A stretch of 64,000 nt of DNA from Myrica gale. Lineage: Eukaryota; Streptophyta; Magnoliopsida; Fagales; Myricaceae. The DNA is taken from the NCBI GenBank assembly GCA_963930655.1, contig OZ005621.1, positions 16,293,001 through 16,357,000 on the forward strand, written 5' to 3'. The notes under the pieces were generated by a model. The model had not been told where the DNA came from and did not search any database. It was given only the letters and a program-made list of their open reading frames with translations. The translations under genes and the position numbers were made by a program. Positions 1 to 10,049 of this stretch are shown here, piece after piece; the first letter of the stretch is position 1, and each line of letters starts with the position of its first letter.

Positions 1-25
1 TAAAATAAACTATATTGTAGCTGAC

Positions 26-220
26 CTTGTAGCTAGTTTCGGCGCAGTGCATGACATAGAATCCGAGAACGCCGCCGAGAATGGTGCCGGTAATGATCCG
101 AACATAACCCCATTTCTGCGAAGCAGCTCTCACCATTTTTTCCCGCACTTTATCCTGGGTGTTTTCCTCGATTTTCTCGGGAAAGTTGCGCACTTGTTTT
201 TTTAACTCGAGCGGCGTCAG
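26..220 (-). CDS. Partial exon of a small plant membrane protein (cut by the window edge)
   Basis: On the minus strand an open frame reads LTPLELKKQVRNFPEKIEEN and on through a charged stretch (KVREKMVRAASQKWGYVRII) into a short hydrophobic, glycine-rich segment (GTILGGVLGFYVMH) ending AETSYK. It is followed by a good splice donor (AAG/GTCAGC). This layout, a charged amphipathic N-terminus followed by one membrane span, resembles small uncharacterised plant organelle-membrane proteins; I recognise the style but not a name. No ATG opens the frame at the expected place: the codon there is CTG at 218-220, with an in-frame stop just upstream, so only an internal ATG (MVRAAS) is available. The rest of the gene lies beyond the left edge. 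It may be a pseudogene or a true first exon with an altered start. Confidence 0.4.
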
Positions 221-1247
221 ATGCCTCTACACCGGTTGTTTGGCCGTTCGGCGGCTATACAGTTGAGCTTGAGCGGTTTAACCGTTTTGGTGGTGGTTGG
301 GTTGGAAACAATTGTATAGAACATCAGCTGGAGAAATTAACCCGGGTTATTGGACCGGGTTTAGGACGTTAATTCAATTCCCAAGCGTATCCCAACCTTT
401 ACTTACATTTGGTTTATTCTGGATGTCCGCTTTATTAGAAATTCTAAGATTTTTTTAATTTTTTTTATAGAATTATGAATATTTATAAATTAAAATTTTA
501 TTTAAAAATTAGTAGAAATTTTTAAATATATTGAATTTTTATTAACGTTTATAAAAATATAAAAAAATAATTTGGTGTAAATTTTTATGTAAAGAGTAGA
601 TTTGCTAGAATTTTAAGTTGAAAATATATTAAAATTTGTGTGAAAAGTTATTAAAATAAAATTTACTGTAAATAAAAAACAAAAAACAAAAATGGAGCAA
701 GAAAATTGAGCCAATGGTAAGACAATATATCTACGTCCACGTGAGATAGGTCAAATAGCAGTTAGGGCTGTTCAACCCCGGTGTAGGTGCCGGTTTTGGC
801 CAAAACCGGCACCTACACCGGATATGCCGGTTTTTAAAAAAATGCCACCTACACCTACACCGTTAAGGGCAAAAACCGGCCCTTAACGGTGGCGATTTTA
901 GCGGTGACAGTTTCCGGTAATCCTACATTCATATTTAGCCAAATTTTTAACATATTACGCACATAGAAAATATAAACTCTACACTAATCCAATCCAAAAT
1001 CAATAATATAATCTAAACGAGATAAGGTGACTCAAAGAACTTTCAAAGGTGAATAGCTATTTGCCAAATTCTATGTATATACTGACCTCACATCCAATGC
1101 AGCAGAAAGTTGGTTCAGTATCAAGCATGGCAGCAACTGCATTCACACAGCGGGTGGGGAGTTTGAGAGAGAGAGGCTAGACAAGTTTAATTTTTTTGTC
1201 AAGAAGCAACCCAAGGAACAACTGAATTATAAAATTCAGAACAACTA

Positions 1248-1425
1248 CCTGATCAATAAAACGCTTCACCATGCGCCTGAACTTCTCAATGGTAGTTATC
1301 TCATGGAATTTCCTAAGGTGGATGAGAGGAATAGTTGCCACTTCAGGAAAAGAGATATGGTAGCTCCATTGAGAAAAGTGAACAGAAAGCAGTTCAATGG
1401 TCGATGACACACACGCCTCTTGAAA
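1248..1425 (-). pseudogene. NOC2-like nucleolar complex protein exon fragment inside the hAT element
   Basis: The minus strand reads ACVSSTIELLSVHFSQWSYH, then ISFPEVATIPLIHLRKFHEI and a segment ending KRFIDQ. This is the conserved central part of the Noc2 family (in plants NOC2/REBELOTE), which acts in export of pre-60S ribosomal subunits. The frame is bounded by an acceptor-like AG before ACV and a GT after FIDQ, so it corresponds to one exon with flanking intron sequence. The remainder of the roughly 700-residue protein is absent. It lies downstream of the NFD6 fragment on the same strand, so a read-through transcript could join the two. Confidence 0.75.
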
Positions 1426-2498
1426 GTTTTGGATTTTAGCCAATATTTTGGCAACTGCACAAATAATACATACTGATCATAATCAAAATACAGAAGCTCC
1501 AACTCCATATAAGGATTTCAGAGACCATTAGAGGGGAAAAGAAAAATGTCTGGTCTAGTGGTAAAAGAATAACGAAATGTGGAAGCGACTACATAGTTCC
1601 GTTTGAAGACTGCAGTGAACTAACTAAAAACTCATTTAGGAAATCTGGTTAGGAGAACTGCAGAGTTGTATTATTTATCTCGAACTCTCCAAAATTATGA
1701 TAAATAGCATTTGATCTCTCCTCTTTCTAAATGAATTTTCAAAAGATGGTCTTCCCACCAAATTTACTGAAGAGAACATTCACCAACACTTTCAAGGTAC
1801 ATAACAAAAATAAATCCAAGGAAATCTGTATTTGATGCTTGATCTTCATCTAGTCTTCTCTTGCCCTACAAGCCTATTTATGTAATCTTTATTAACGCTA
1901 AAATTCCTTTATGGATTCCTCATCCTCCTTTCTTCCCTCAACAATCTACAAGTCAACATATTTAAAAGAAAAAAAAGAAGGTGCTGATTCGTGTACAAAA
2001 AGAGGGATTAAAAAGAAGCAAGGAGCTCTGCAACTGAAAGCTAGAAAAACGTGGGATTTGAGAAAGTTCAGTTCAATGATTACGGTCAAATTCGCTCTCA
2101 AAGCCTATTTATGTAAGTGTGTGCCAGTTTGATTACCCTCATTGATGAATTATCATGTGACTCTGGGTCAAACGTCATATCAAATTCTCATAACACCCAT
2201 CTGAAGCAGTATACAGATCTTGAACTATCGGAAATTTTAGAACCCAGAGGTCCTAGATCACCAACACCGCAAACCAAATCTTGATAACAAAATCCAGATT
2301 AAAGCATCGTTTATACTTTGTTTATGAAATAAACAGAAAATCAATTACAGCGCCACCAGAACAACGAGCGGTTGGCAAATACAAAGCAGATCCAGCACAA
2401 CAAGACACACAATCAAATAAAGCGCCGAGGTAAATTATCAAGCCCAAATCCAAAGGAAATGAATGAATGAAAAATATATTGGATGAAGCAACGAAGGG

Positions 2499-2655
2499 AA
2501 ATTACCTTCAGGGGTCCAACCGTAGCTGCGTTGAGAGACCAAAAGCATGGACGTGAGCAAAGCGGAAGCGGTGGCGGTGTGATACGAAAGCAACGTTTCG
2601 ACACAGCAGCTCAACTCCACAACGTTTCGAGGGTTTTGGTTTCTCTGTGGGGGTT
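2499..2655 (-). pseudogene. NFD6-like (NUCLEAR FUSION DEFECTIVE 6) exon fragment inside the hAT element
   Basis: The minus strand encodes [20 protein letters not shown] followed by [20 protein letters not shown]. This matches the conserved core of the small NFD6 family ([19 protein letters not shown], then YGW-PEG), whose members are organelle-targeted proteins needed for polar nuclear fusion in the female gametophyte. A splice donor (GAAG/GTAATT) follows PE at the place where this family usually has an exon end. The upstream reading frame runs into the transposon terminus, so the natural N-terminus and targeting peptide are missing. It is a captured fragment, not a working gene. Family assignment is from recall of the motif. 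Confidence 0.7.
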
Positions 2656-2856
2656 TTAGCCTACGAATGGAGCCTGGAACAGGAAAAAAAAATGTGGGAA
2701 ACCCGGTTCCCGGTCCCCCGGGTTTCCGGTGCCGGGGAACTCGGGAACCGGGAATACCCCCGGATTTCCCCCAAATCACTGCACCGACACCTATACCAGG
2801 GTGCCGGTGCCGGGGCCGGTGCCACCGAAATTTTCCGGTGGCACTGAACAGCCCTA

Positions 2857-3039
2857 ATAGCAGTTAAAAATTTTACTTTTTACAAAATTAAGGTCTAAGT
2901 AAATAACACTTTACACCTCCAGTCCTAAAATTATTACTTGGATATCCATAGCAGTAAAAAAAAAATTACTTTTACAAAATTAAGGTCTATGTAAATACCA
3001 CTTTGCCCCTGCAGTCCTAAAATTATTACTTGGATATCC
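2857..3039. repeat. Two tandem copies of an about 91-bp unit starting with the hAT target site
   Basis: The first copy begins at 2857 with ATAGCAGT and the second at 2948 with the same ATAGCAGT. Both continue with a T/A-rich stretch, ACAAAATTAAGGTCTA, a CAGTCCTAAAATTATTACTT block and GGATATCC. The copies differ at several bases, so the duplication is not recent. Confidence 0.8.
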
Positions 3040-3633
3040 TAATAAGAGAGTACTAAGAGCTATTTTATCCAACAGCATCTAAGAATATTGGGGATTGGAA
3101 GAAGAAAAAGGCATACTGATAAGCGGTAGGCCTTTCACCTTATAAGTGCGGCCCAATCAATATTGGAATACTTAACTCCAGCTTTTGGGCTGCTAAACTG
3201 CATGCATTATCTCCTTCATCAGAAGGGGAATGGGGTTCAGTATAAGCCAGGCGTTGTCCAAACCGAAATGGAGAAAATATCCACATTCATCAAAAGCTAC
3301 TACACAAATAGAGTGAAGCTCCAAATGCAAATCGTCCAACATAATTCACCAATCGATTTGGACGTATACCATCTTATTAGCTGTAATAAAAAGGCCCCCA
3401 CTCGGGCATAGCCTTGGGCAACTCTCTCCGGGCATAACGCTTAGAACTAAATACAGGAATTACACACGTTTGCCTTTGGGCATTCGAATCCGGTGTTTGG
3501 TTCCCAAAATTTTGGAGGTTTTGGTGTATAGAAATTGGTGAAAAGTGAAGAGAAAGATGTTTTGAGAGTATTTTTTATGTTTGTTTTGATAAAAATAAAT
3601 AATTTAATGGAGAAAAAAGATTATTTTAAAATT
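3040..3633. other. Intergenic, no recognised gene
   Basis: An 82-codon plus-strand frame (3163-3411) has no motif I recognise and no supporting codon or splice context. The A/T-rich part from about 3500 resembles the dispersed AT-rich MITE family noted elsewhere in this window. Confidence 0.5.
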
Positions 3634-3641
3634 ATTTAGGC

Positions 3642-4020
3642 TAGAGCTGATCAAAATCGGACTGTGGACCAGATCGGACTGCAAAATCAGACCGGATTTG
3701 CGGTCAGGTCCAGTCCTATTTTTTTTAAATGCGGTCCGGACTGGACTAGACTTCATTTATTAATATAAATAATAATAAATGTATTTGTTATATTTTTAAT
3801 AAAAATTACATACTTTAAAAATTTAATTTTAATCTAAACTAAAACTCTACATTTTTATATATCTTTTCCCCCTTCGAAATTAACCTAAATTTTTTTAAAA
3901 AAATTTTAAAAAAATGAAAAAATGAAACCGGATCAGAACGCATTTTGTTGGACCACACTTATAAGTGGTCCGGTCCGGTCCTCTATTTTAGCCGGACCAA
4001 AAATCCGGTTTTCAGCCCTA
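3642..4020. mobile_element. hAT MITE, GGTCCGG-repeat family
   Basis: The ends are TAGAGCTGATCA and TTTTCAGCCCTA, flanked by the perfect 8-bp target duplication ATTTAGGC (3634-3641 and 4021-4028). Both subterminal regions are packed with inverted GGTCCGGAC-type motifs and the centre is AT-rich. No coding capacity. Confidence 0.88.
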
Positions 4021-4028
4021 ATTTAGGC

Positions 4029-5100
4029 CAATGGCCAAAATTTTGAGACCCAAACTCTGTCGTTTTATGCATCTCGTTGGTGGCTTGCTTTGCTGAAGAC
4101 ACCTTTGGAGATTTCGTCACTTTTGGTTGCTGGACGGGTGAAACAATCCGGAGCATTTCTTAATGAGAAAGGAGAAAACCACCATTTCCGCTATGCATCA
4201 GGTTGTTTTTCTAACATTAGCAACGAGGTGCATAGCCATAACGGCATGAGGTATATTGGCCTGAGCAGTAGAAACAAAACAAAGATAAACCCATGAAGTA
4301 AATGGAATTGCTTCAGCTACGTAAGAATATATGCGGCCACTCTCCAAATAAGTTTAATCAGTAGGTTTTCTTTAAGTGCACACTTAGATGCGACCAAGAC
4401 TTAATAGTTAATGGGAGAGATTTACTTATAGTATGATCGACTTAGCTCCGTTTGGTTGCCGGCTCAGTCCTTCGGATTGCACAATCCTGTTCCGTGTTAT
4501 TTGTTGAAGGGATTTCTTCTTATCATATTGATATGATCATGAAAATAAATTTATTATTTTACATTTTTTGGTCATTGAACAAAACAATTTTAAAACTACG
4601 TATATTTTCCACAGAAAGAAGAGAATAGAAAGAAATTTCATACATTTTTGCAATAATAACTTACCCACTGAATTTGCTAAGATTTTGGTTAATAAAATAA
4701 CTATAAAAATCTCTCTCCTCTCTCAAATAATCTTTCTCCAATACAATAAATATAATAAATTCACTCAAATCATCTCTCTATTTTTTCACCAACTCCGATA
4801 AAATTATATTTTTATTATTTTCTCTCAAAATCTAATAAAACTATAATCCTCCTAAGTTTTATAACATTCCCAAAAATTTGGTTTGCAAACTCCATTGATT
4901 CCATATTGTATCTTACAGCTCCTTTAATCGAGCCTATCCTTTAGTTAATGGTTATATAATCATTTCTTCTTATATTAATGTGTTAACACAACTTAAAAAA
5001 ACGAGTTAAACAAATGATGACCTGCAGGCGCTGGTACCAAAATATCCCAAAAGTCCTACTACTTGAAAATTAAAGATTTAGGAAAAATGTTTAATTATAA
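4029..5100. other. Intergenic, no recognised gene
   Basis: A plus-strand frame at 4090-4296 has no recognisable motif. The stretch 4560-4860 is AT- and CT-rich and contains CAATACAATAAATATAATAA and TCTCTCTATTTTTTCACCAA blocks that recur near 6060, 29300 and 55850, indicating remnants of one dispersed AT-rich MITE family. Confidence 0.45.
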
Positions 5101-5102
5101 AA

Positions 5103-5905
5103 ATTGTCCTTGTTGTATTAACTATTAACAAATTAATCCGATCTTTAGGGTATAACTTTAAACGGACTAGTCCCTGTGGTTCATTTTTCAGACATATAAA
5201 TCATATCGTCCATCAAAGGTAGGGTTGCACAATCGAAAATCCGGTCTGATTTTTTGATCGAAATCCGGTTGTACCTAAAATGAAGGACCGGATTGGACCA
5301 CTTATAAATGGTCTGGTCCGGTCCAGTCTAAAGTGGTCCAGACCGATTTATTTATTTTTCTTATGTTTTTTTTAAAATTGTTTTTGTAAATCAGGGGAAA
5401 TGGAGAACTTAATTTCAAAGGAGGAAGGCCGGAATGGACTCAAGGGACGAGGGAGGGCATGAAAATGCATAATTTTGACTTAGAATTTTTATTTTTTAAG
5501 TTTAAAAGTTGTATTAAAAAAATTAAAAAATATATTTATTATTTAAATTAATAAATGCGGTCATGTCCGGTCCAGATCGGATCTCAAATGGCCTGGACTG
5601 GATAAATGCGGTTTTTCAAATGCGGTCCGGACTGGACTGCATTTGGACCACAAATCTGGTTCGGTCCGGTTTTGTGCAGCCCTAATCAAAGGTTAGCCCA
5701 CTAATAGGTATGAGTTCTGAGATAGGCTATCCAACCCTGATAATGGATAGCATGAACCGATTCTATGTCGATCTTTTGTCAGTCGGCTAACTTTCGGTGG
5801 ATTGGAGGACCCATATTTCTGAAAAATAGACCACAGAGACCGGCTCATTAAAATTGTACCTAGAGACTAATTTGTTCAAAGTAAATACTACAGGGGCTAT
5901 AGTGA
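5103..5905. mobile_element. Long-TIR (Mutator-like) MITE split by a hAT MITE
   Basis: A roughly 100-bp segment at 5103-5213 is repeated inverted, imperfectly, at about 5798-5905. Both arms contain the matching phrases ACAAATTA, GTCTCTAGG-like, CCTGTGGT and TTTTTCAGA. The long imperfect terminal inverted repeats and absence of coding sequence suggest a Mutator-type MITE. I could not fix the exact ends or the target-site duplication. The element at 5220-5684 is nested inside it. Confidence 0.55.
5220..5684. mobile_element. hAT MITE, GGTCCGG-repeat family
   Basis: The ends are TAGGGTTGCACAA and TTGTGCAGCCCTA with the perfect 8-bp target duplication ATCAAAGG (5212-5219 and 5685-5692). The subterminal regions carry inverted GGTCCGGTCC-type motifs. 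It belongs to the same family as the elements at 3642 and 8055. Confidence 0.88.
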
Positions 5906-7285
5906 AAATTAAACAAACAAAAAAAGTGAAAATTTTGAGTAATAGATCAACCTCCAAATATTCTAGGCATATGCGATGTATTTTTCTTATATCAATTGTT
6001 TAGAAAATAATAATAAAATAACTATAAAATAATCTCTATTTTTTCATGAATTCTTATCTTTCCATTACAATAAATATAAAAAATTCGCTTAAATTATATA
6101 TCTCTCCACTTTTTCACTAACATTGTTAAAGGGTCAAGAATAGTATATGGGTTTTTCGTCTTCTTCCAGCGAACTTCAAAGATTGGTCCTCTTGTGCAAA
6201 TTATGTCATTATTGGAGGTTAAACGAACTTGGAATTTTGTATTAATTAGCAGCCAGTAATCATCATTATGACAGAAAAAGTCTATTTATCTTTAACCTAT
6301 ATATGTGTCATCTGACAGAGGAGGAATAATCAGCAATATCTGTCTAGAATTTATCTTGAATTAAATTCTGCCTTCAATATATCATATGAAAAGTTATAAA
6401 GATTTTTCCCCTTCATTTAGGCTCCATTTATTTCGACTTAAAAATCAGTCATTTATCTCTACACAGGTCCATGAGCCTTCTAATTAGTTATAATAAATTC
6501 TTGTGATTAAAATCGGGTTTAAGACTTAATTTTCAATTATATATATAATAGAAGTGTTATAATTACAAACGCAAATATATTTAATTTGCATCCAAACAAA
6601 TATTATCTCAGAACTATAATAAATGCTCAGAAGAAAAAAGTAATAAATTACCATGAATAATATCTTAGGGTTATAGAGGTTTCTATAGGGAAATTTCTAA
6701 TTTTTTAATTTTTTTTCAAGAATAAATAGAAAACTCACTCATATTTTTGGGTCCCGAATTAATTATTTAGCTGGTTTTTATTTTTTTGGGTTTTTCATGC
6801 CCTTGAATTTCCGTAGAGTTCCTACTGCTCAAACTATCATTTTCTTATATATATAAGATGTAAATTATTAGGATCCAATTGCCATATTCAGTCTTAGCAA
6901 ATAGTATGTACGTTTGTTTTAAATTTTTTAATGTTTTTAATCTTTATTTTTTGATAGTTTATCTCTAAGACGCTTTTTACATTACATAGGGAAAAAAATA
7001 TTGTCATTTCGCCTTATGTGTTCGCCCCTTCAAATTGGATCATGAATCCGCGACTGGGGCTGATAATTGTGGGAGCAGTTATTTCTTCATGCAATCATAT
7101 ATTCTACAATTTTGATTTTAAAAACTGTCCTCAGCCCCAATTTACCCCGCTTAAAGTAAGATTCAGGGATATTGCGAGTAGAAAGCAAAGACGTACGTAC
7201 ACAGACAACGAAGAGAATCAACATCTCATAGCTTAAAGGCTTTAGGTACCTCGATCGAAAATAATGTTCATTCAGGGACTCCATT
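5906..7285. other. Intergenic AT-rich DNA, no recognised gene
   Basis: No splice-supported or motif-bearing frame was found. The 72-codon plus-strand frame at 7018-7236 has no motif I recognise. Around 6000-6125 there is another copy of the dispersed AT-rich MITE remnant. Confidence 0.45.
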
Positions 7286-7293
7286 ATACACTT

Positions 7294-8050
7294 TAGGGGT
7301 AATCAACGATAGTGTAGGTGACGGTTTGACAAAAACCGTCACCGTCACCGTCACCGCAATTGACGAAATCACATATTTGACACCGTCACAGGCACAATAA
7401 CCGCTCTTGCCGGTGACGGTATTAACGGTAACGGTTAGACGATAACCGCTTAAACCGTGTAAGCGTTAGGCAAAAAAATAGTTTTTTTTTACATTTCATT
7501 TTTTCAGTGTTTTGGACTCTTTTTCTTGGGTTTTTTTGTACCATTAAAACCATTTGATGTCCATATATAAGCAATAAATATAATCATTCAAATATTATAA
7601 CCTATTTAAATTTTGCAACATAATATTATAATTAATAATCATATTAAATGGACAAATATCATAACTTATTCAAACATAATATCATAATCATTAATACTCA
7701 TAACAAATGTAATAAGTTGTCCAAAAGTCCAACATAATATCATATTCAAACATAAAGACTAAAGTCTAATAAAAGTGTCCAACAATGTGACATAAACCAA
7801 CTAACATATTCCAACAAAAGCCCAATAAAAGTATGTTACATAATCAATAATTATCTAAAGTCTAAACTAGGGGTTGTTAACGGTAGTGTAGGTGACGGTT
7901 TGGCGAAAATCGTCACCGTCACCGCAAATTGACGGAATCACATATTTGACACCGCTAAGGTACAGTAACCGCTCTTACCGGTTACGGTACTGGTAAGAGC
8001 GGTAACGGTGACGGTTAAATCGTCACCGCCTGTCAAAATGAACACCCCTA
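7294..8050. mobile_element. hAT-like element with GTCACCGTCACCG subterminal repeats
   Basis: The left end is TAGGGGTAATCAACG and the right end reads AAAATGAACACCCCTA. The left flank is ATACACTT (7286-7293). The right flank becomes ATACACCT once the element nested at 8055-8562, with one copy of its target duplication, is removed. That is a 7-of-8 match, good evidence for one hAT insertion. The subterminal DNA is made of CGGTGACGGT / ACCGTCACCG repeats. A second left-end-like sequence starts at 7868 (TAGGGGTTGTTAACGG), so the right 183 bp alone resembles a complete short MITE. Confidence 0.7.
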
Positions 8051-8054
8051 ATAC

Positions 8055-8562
8055 TAGGGCTGCACAACCGGAATGCGGTCCGGTTTTTCGGACCGCATTC
8101 CGGTCCGGACCGCATTGCGGTCCTTAAATAATATAGGACCGGACCGGACCACTTATAAGTGGTCCGGTCCGGTCCGGTTTCACTAAATGCGGTCCGGACC
8201 GGTTTTAATTTTTTTTAATTTTTTTAATTTTTTAAATTTTTTTCAAAATTTTTTTTAGGTTAATTTCAAATGGGAAGTGTATATAAAAATGTTAAGTTTT
8301 AGTTTAGATAAAAATTAAACGTTTTATGTTTATAATTTGTATTAAAAATATAAAAAATATATTTTTTTTTATTTTTTTAATAAATGCGGTCCGGTCCGGT
8401 CCGGACCGCATTTATTATTAAAGAGGACCGGACCGGACCGGATAACCGGATTTATCCGGTCCGGTCCGGACCGGACCGCATTTTTAAAAAAAGGACCGGA
8501 CCGGAAATCCGGTCCGGTTTTCCGGTCCGGTCCGGTCTGCGGTCCGGTTCTGTTCACCCCTA
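8055..8562. mobile_element. hAT MITE, GGTCCGG-repeat family, nested at the end of another element
   Basis: The ends are TAGGGCTGCACAACC and TCTGTTCACCCCTA with the perfect 8-bp target duplication CCTAATAC (8047-8054 and 8563-8570). The left duplication overlaps the terminal bases of the 7294-8050 element. Both subterminal regions are almost entirely GGTCCGGTCCGG and its complement, able to fold into long stems. Frames seen in both directions over this repeat are artefacts of the short-period sequence. Confidence 0.9.
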
Positions 8563-8570
8563 CCTAATAC

Positions 8571-9131
8571 ACCTTACCCTCGAAGAATGATCCAAAATAA
8601 AAGCCATACAATCAACATGCCGCCAAGAGGAATGAGAAAGCCCGGTTTTTTTTTTTGGACCCAATCAATATTATAGAAGTGATTAGCACAAGATAAATTT
8701 GATGAAAGTTCTGAGCAGTATAATTCAGCAAATAATGCAAGTGCATGCCCAATGATATTCTCAAACACTATCGATGGGTATAAAAAATAAAGAAATCGTG
8801 AACTCCAATTGTAGAGTGGGTTAAGAGCTCAGTTACCGGAAGGCCTTCGCTTGTTGGCATCAATTGACATATAGCTAAATCTCCAGGCCGTCATTTATGC
8901 ATCCAAAAATGCTAGAATTGCTAATTGCTAGAAGCTTCTCGTACATTTTCTTTCTAGCCTTCCTAATTCAGCGGAAAATACAGTAATACACAGCAAATTA
9001 ATGGTTGCTTGTTATAGAGTCGGTGCATTTTTATATTGGGAGAGCCTGGTATGTTAAGTGATTTGGAAATTAATGGGAACATATATTTATTGGCAAATTG
9101 TTAACATGTGTCCCCATTAACAACCTTGAAT
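8571..9131. other. Intergenic, no recognised gene
   Basis: No motif-bearing frame or repeat boundary could be recognised here. Confidence 0.4.
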
Positions 9132-9140
9132 TTTTTTTAT

Positions 9141-9655
9141 GGGGTAAACTCATAGTTAGCTCCTTATGTTTGGGCAAAAATCATAGTTAGCCCCATATTT
9201 TTGAATCCAACAATTTGATACCCATAACTTTCACAACCTATCAAACTTAGCCCCCCGTCTAAATCAGGTGTTAAGTCCGACATAAATTCATGCAAAATGA
9301 CCGAAATGCCCCTCCAAAATAAAATTACTAAAAAAAATAAAAAAAATCATTAAAAATAAAAAATGATATTTTTTCAAAAATTAATATTTTTTAAATAAAA
9401 CTATATTGAAACTCTATTTCAATAATATATTTATTTTAATTTATTTCTTAAATTTATATTTTATTTTAAATTTTAGCTTTGGAGGGGCATTTCGGTCATT
9501 TTGCATGAATTTCCGTCGGACTTAACACCTGATTTAGACGGGGGGCTAAGTTTGATAGGTTGTGAAAGTTATGGGTATCAAATTGTTGGATTCAAAAATA
9601 TGGGGCTAACTATGATTTTTGCCCAAACATAAGGAGCTAACTATGAGTTTACCCC
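9141..9655. mobile_element. Mutator-type MITE with about 185-bp terminal inverted repeats
   Basis: The terminal inverted repeats start GGGGTAAACTCATAGTTAGC and are nearly perfect for about 185 bp (9141-9322 and 9475-9655). They are flanked by the 9-bp target duplication TTTTTTTAT (9132-9140 and 9656-9664). Nine-base duplications and very long TIRs are typical of Mutator-like elements. The AT-rich centre has no coding capacity. A degraded relative lacking the left arm lies at about 39630-39937. Confidence 0.88.
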
Positions 9656-9664
9656 TTTTTTTAT

Positions 9665-10000
9665 TTATGGGTCATTCGAGTTGATAAAATGAACACTTAA
9701 AAGACACAAAAAAATCCACATGGACTAGTATAGGAAGAAACTTACCCTAGAGAGCAGTTTGAGATTAAGTCGGATTATCCTCATGCAGGACGAGTATAGT
9801 AATTAATCGTTCTTTTTTTCCCCTCTATAATATATATCGCCTACTCTATCTCTTCGTGAAAGATATTTGGAAAATTATCCATACGATAAGCTGTTTACTA
9901 ATATAGGCAGTCCCTTAATGATATTTCACACGCATTTTAACTTTTTCCACAGCTCCATGCGTATCAGCTCATATATTTTCCAAGAAGAAAAGAAAAAAAG

Positions 10001-10049
<49 letters not shown>

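Larger units (their letters stand above)
763..2856. mobile_element. Non-autonomous hAT element carrying two host gene fragments (Pack-hAT)
   Basis: The ends are TAGGGCTGTTCA and its exact reverse complement, flanked by the perfect 8-bp duplication ATAGCAGT at 755-762 and 2857-2864. These are hallmarks of the hAT superfamily. The subterminal 60-150 bp at each end are rich in short inverted CCGGTGCC-type motifs, as expected for transposase-binding repeats. No transposase frame is present. The interior holds minus-strand pieces of two unrelated plant genes, NFD6-like (about 2499-2650) and NOC2-like (about 1240-1425), separated by about 1 kb of intron-like or unrecognised DNA. Confidence 0.88.

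Noticed and set aside
1911..2132. 73-codon plus-strand frame inside the hAT element
   Set aside because: Low-complexity Lys/Ser-rich translation, opposite to the captured gene fragments and without any motif.
3163..3411. 82-codon plus-strand frame
   Set aside because: No recognisable motif, no splice context and no homologue that I can recall.
8369..8590. Open frames on both strands over the GGTCCGG array
   Set aside because: They arise from a short-period repeat without stops in several frames; the interval is a MITE defined by TIRs and a TSD.
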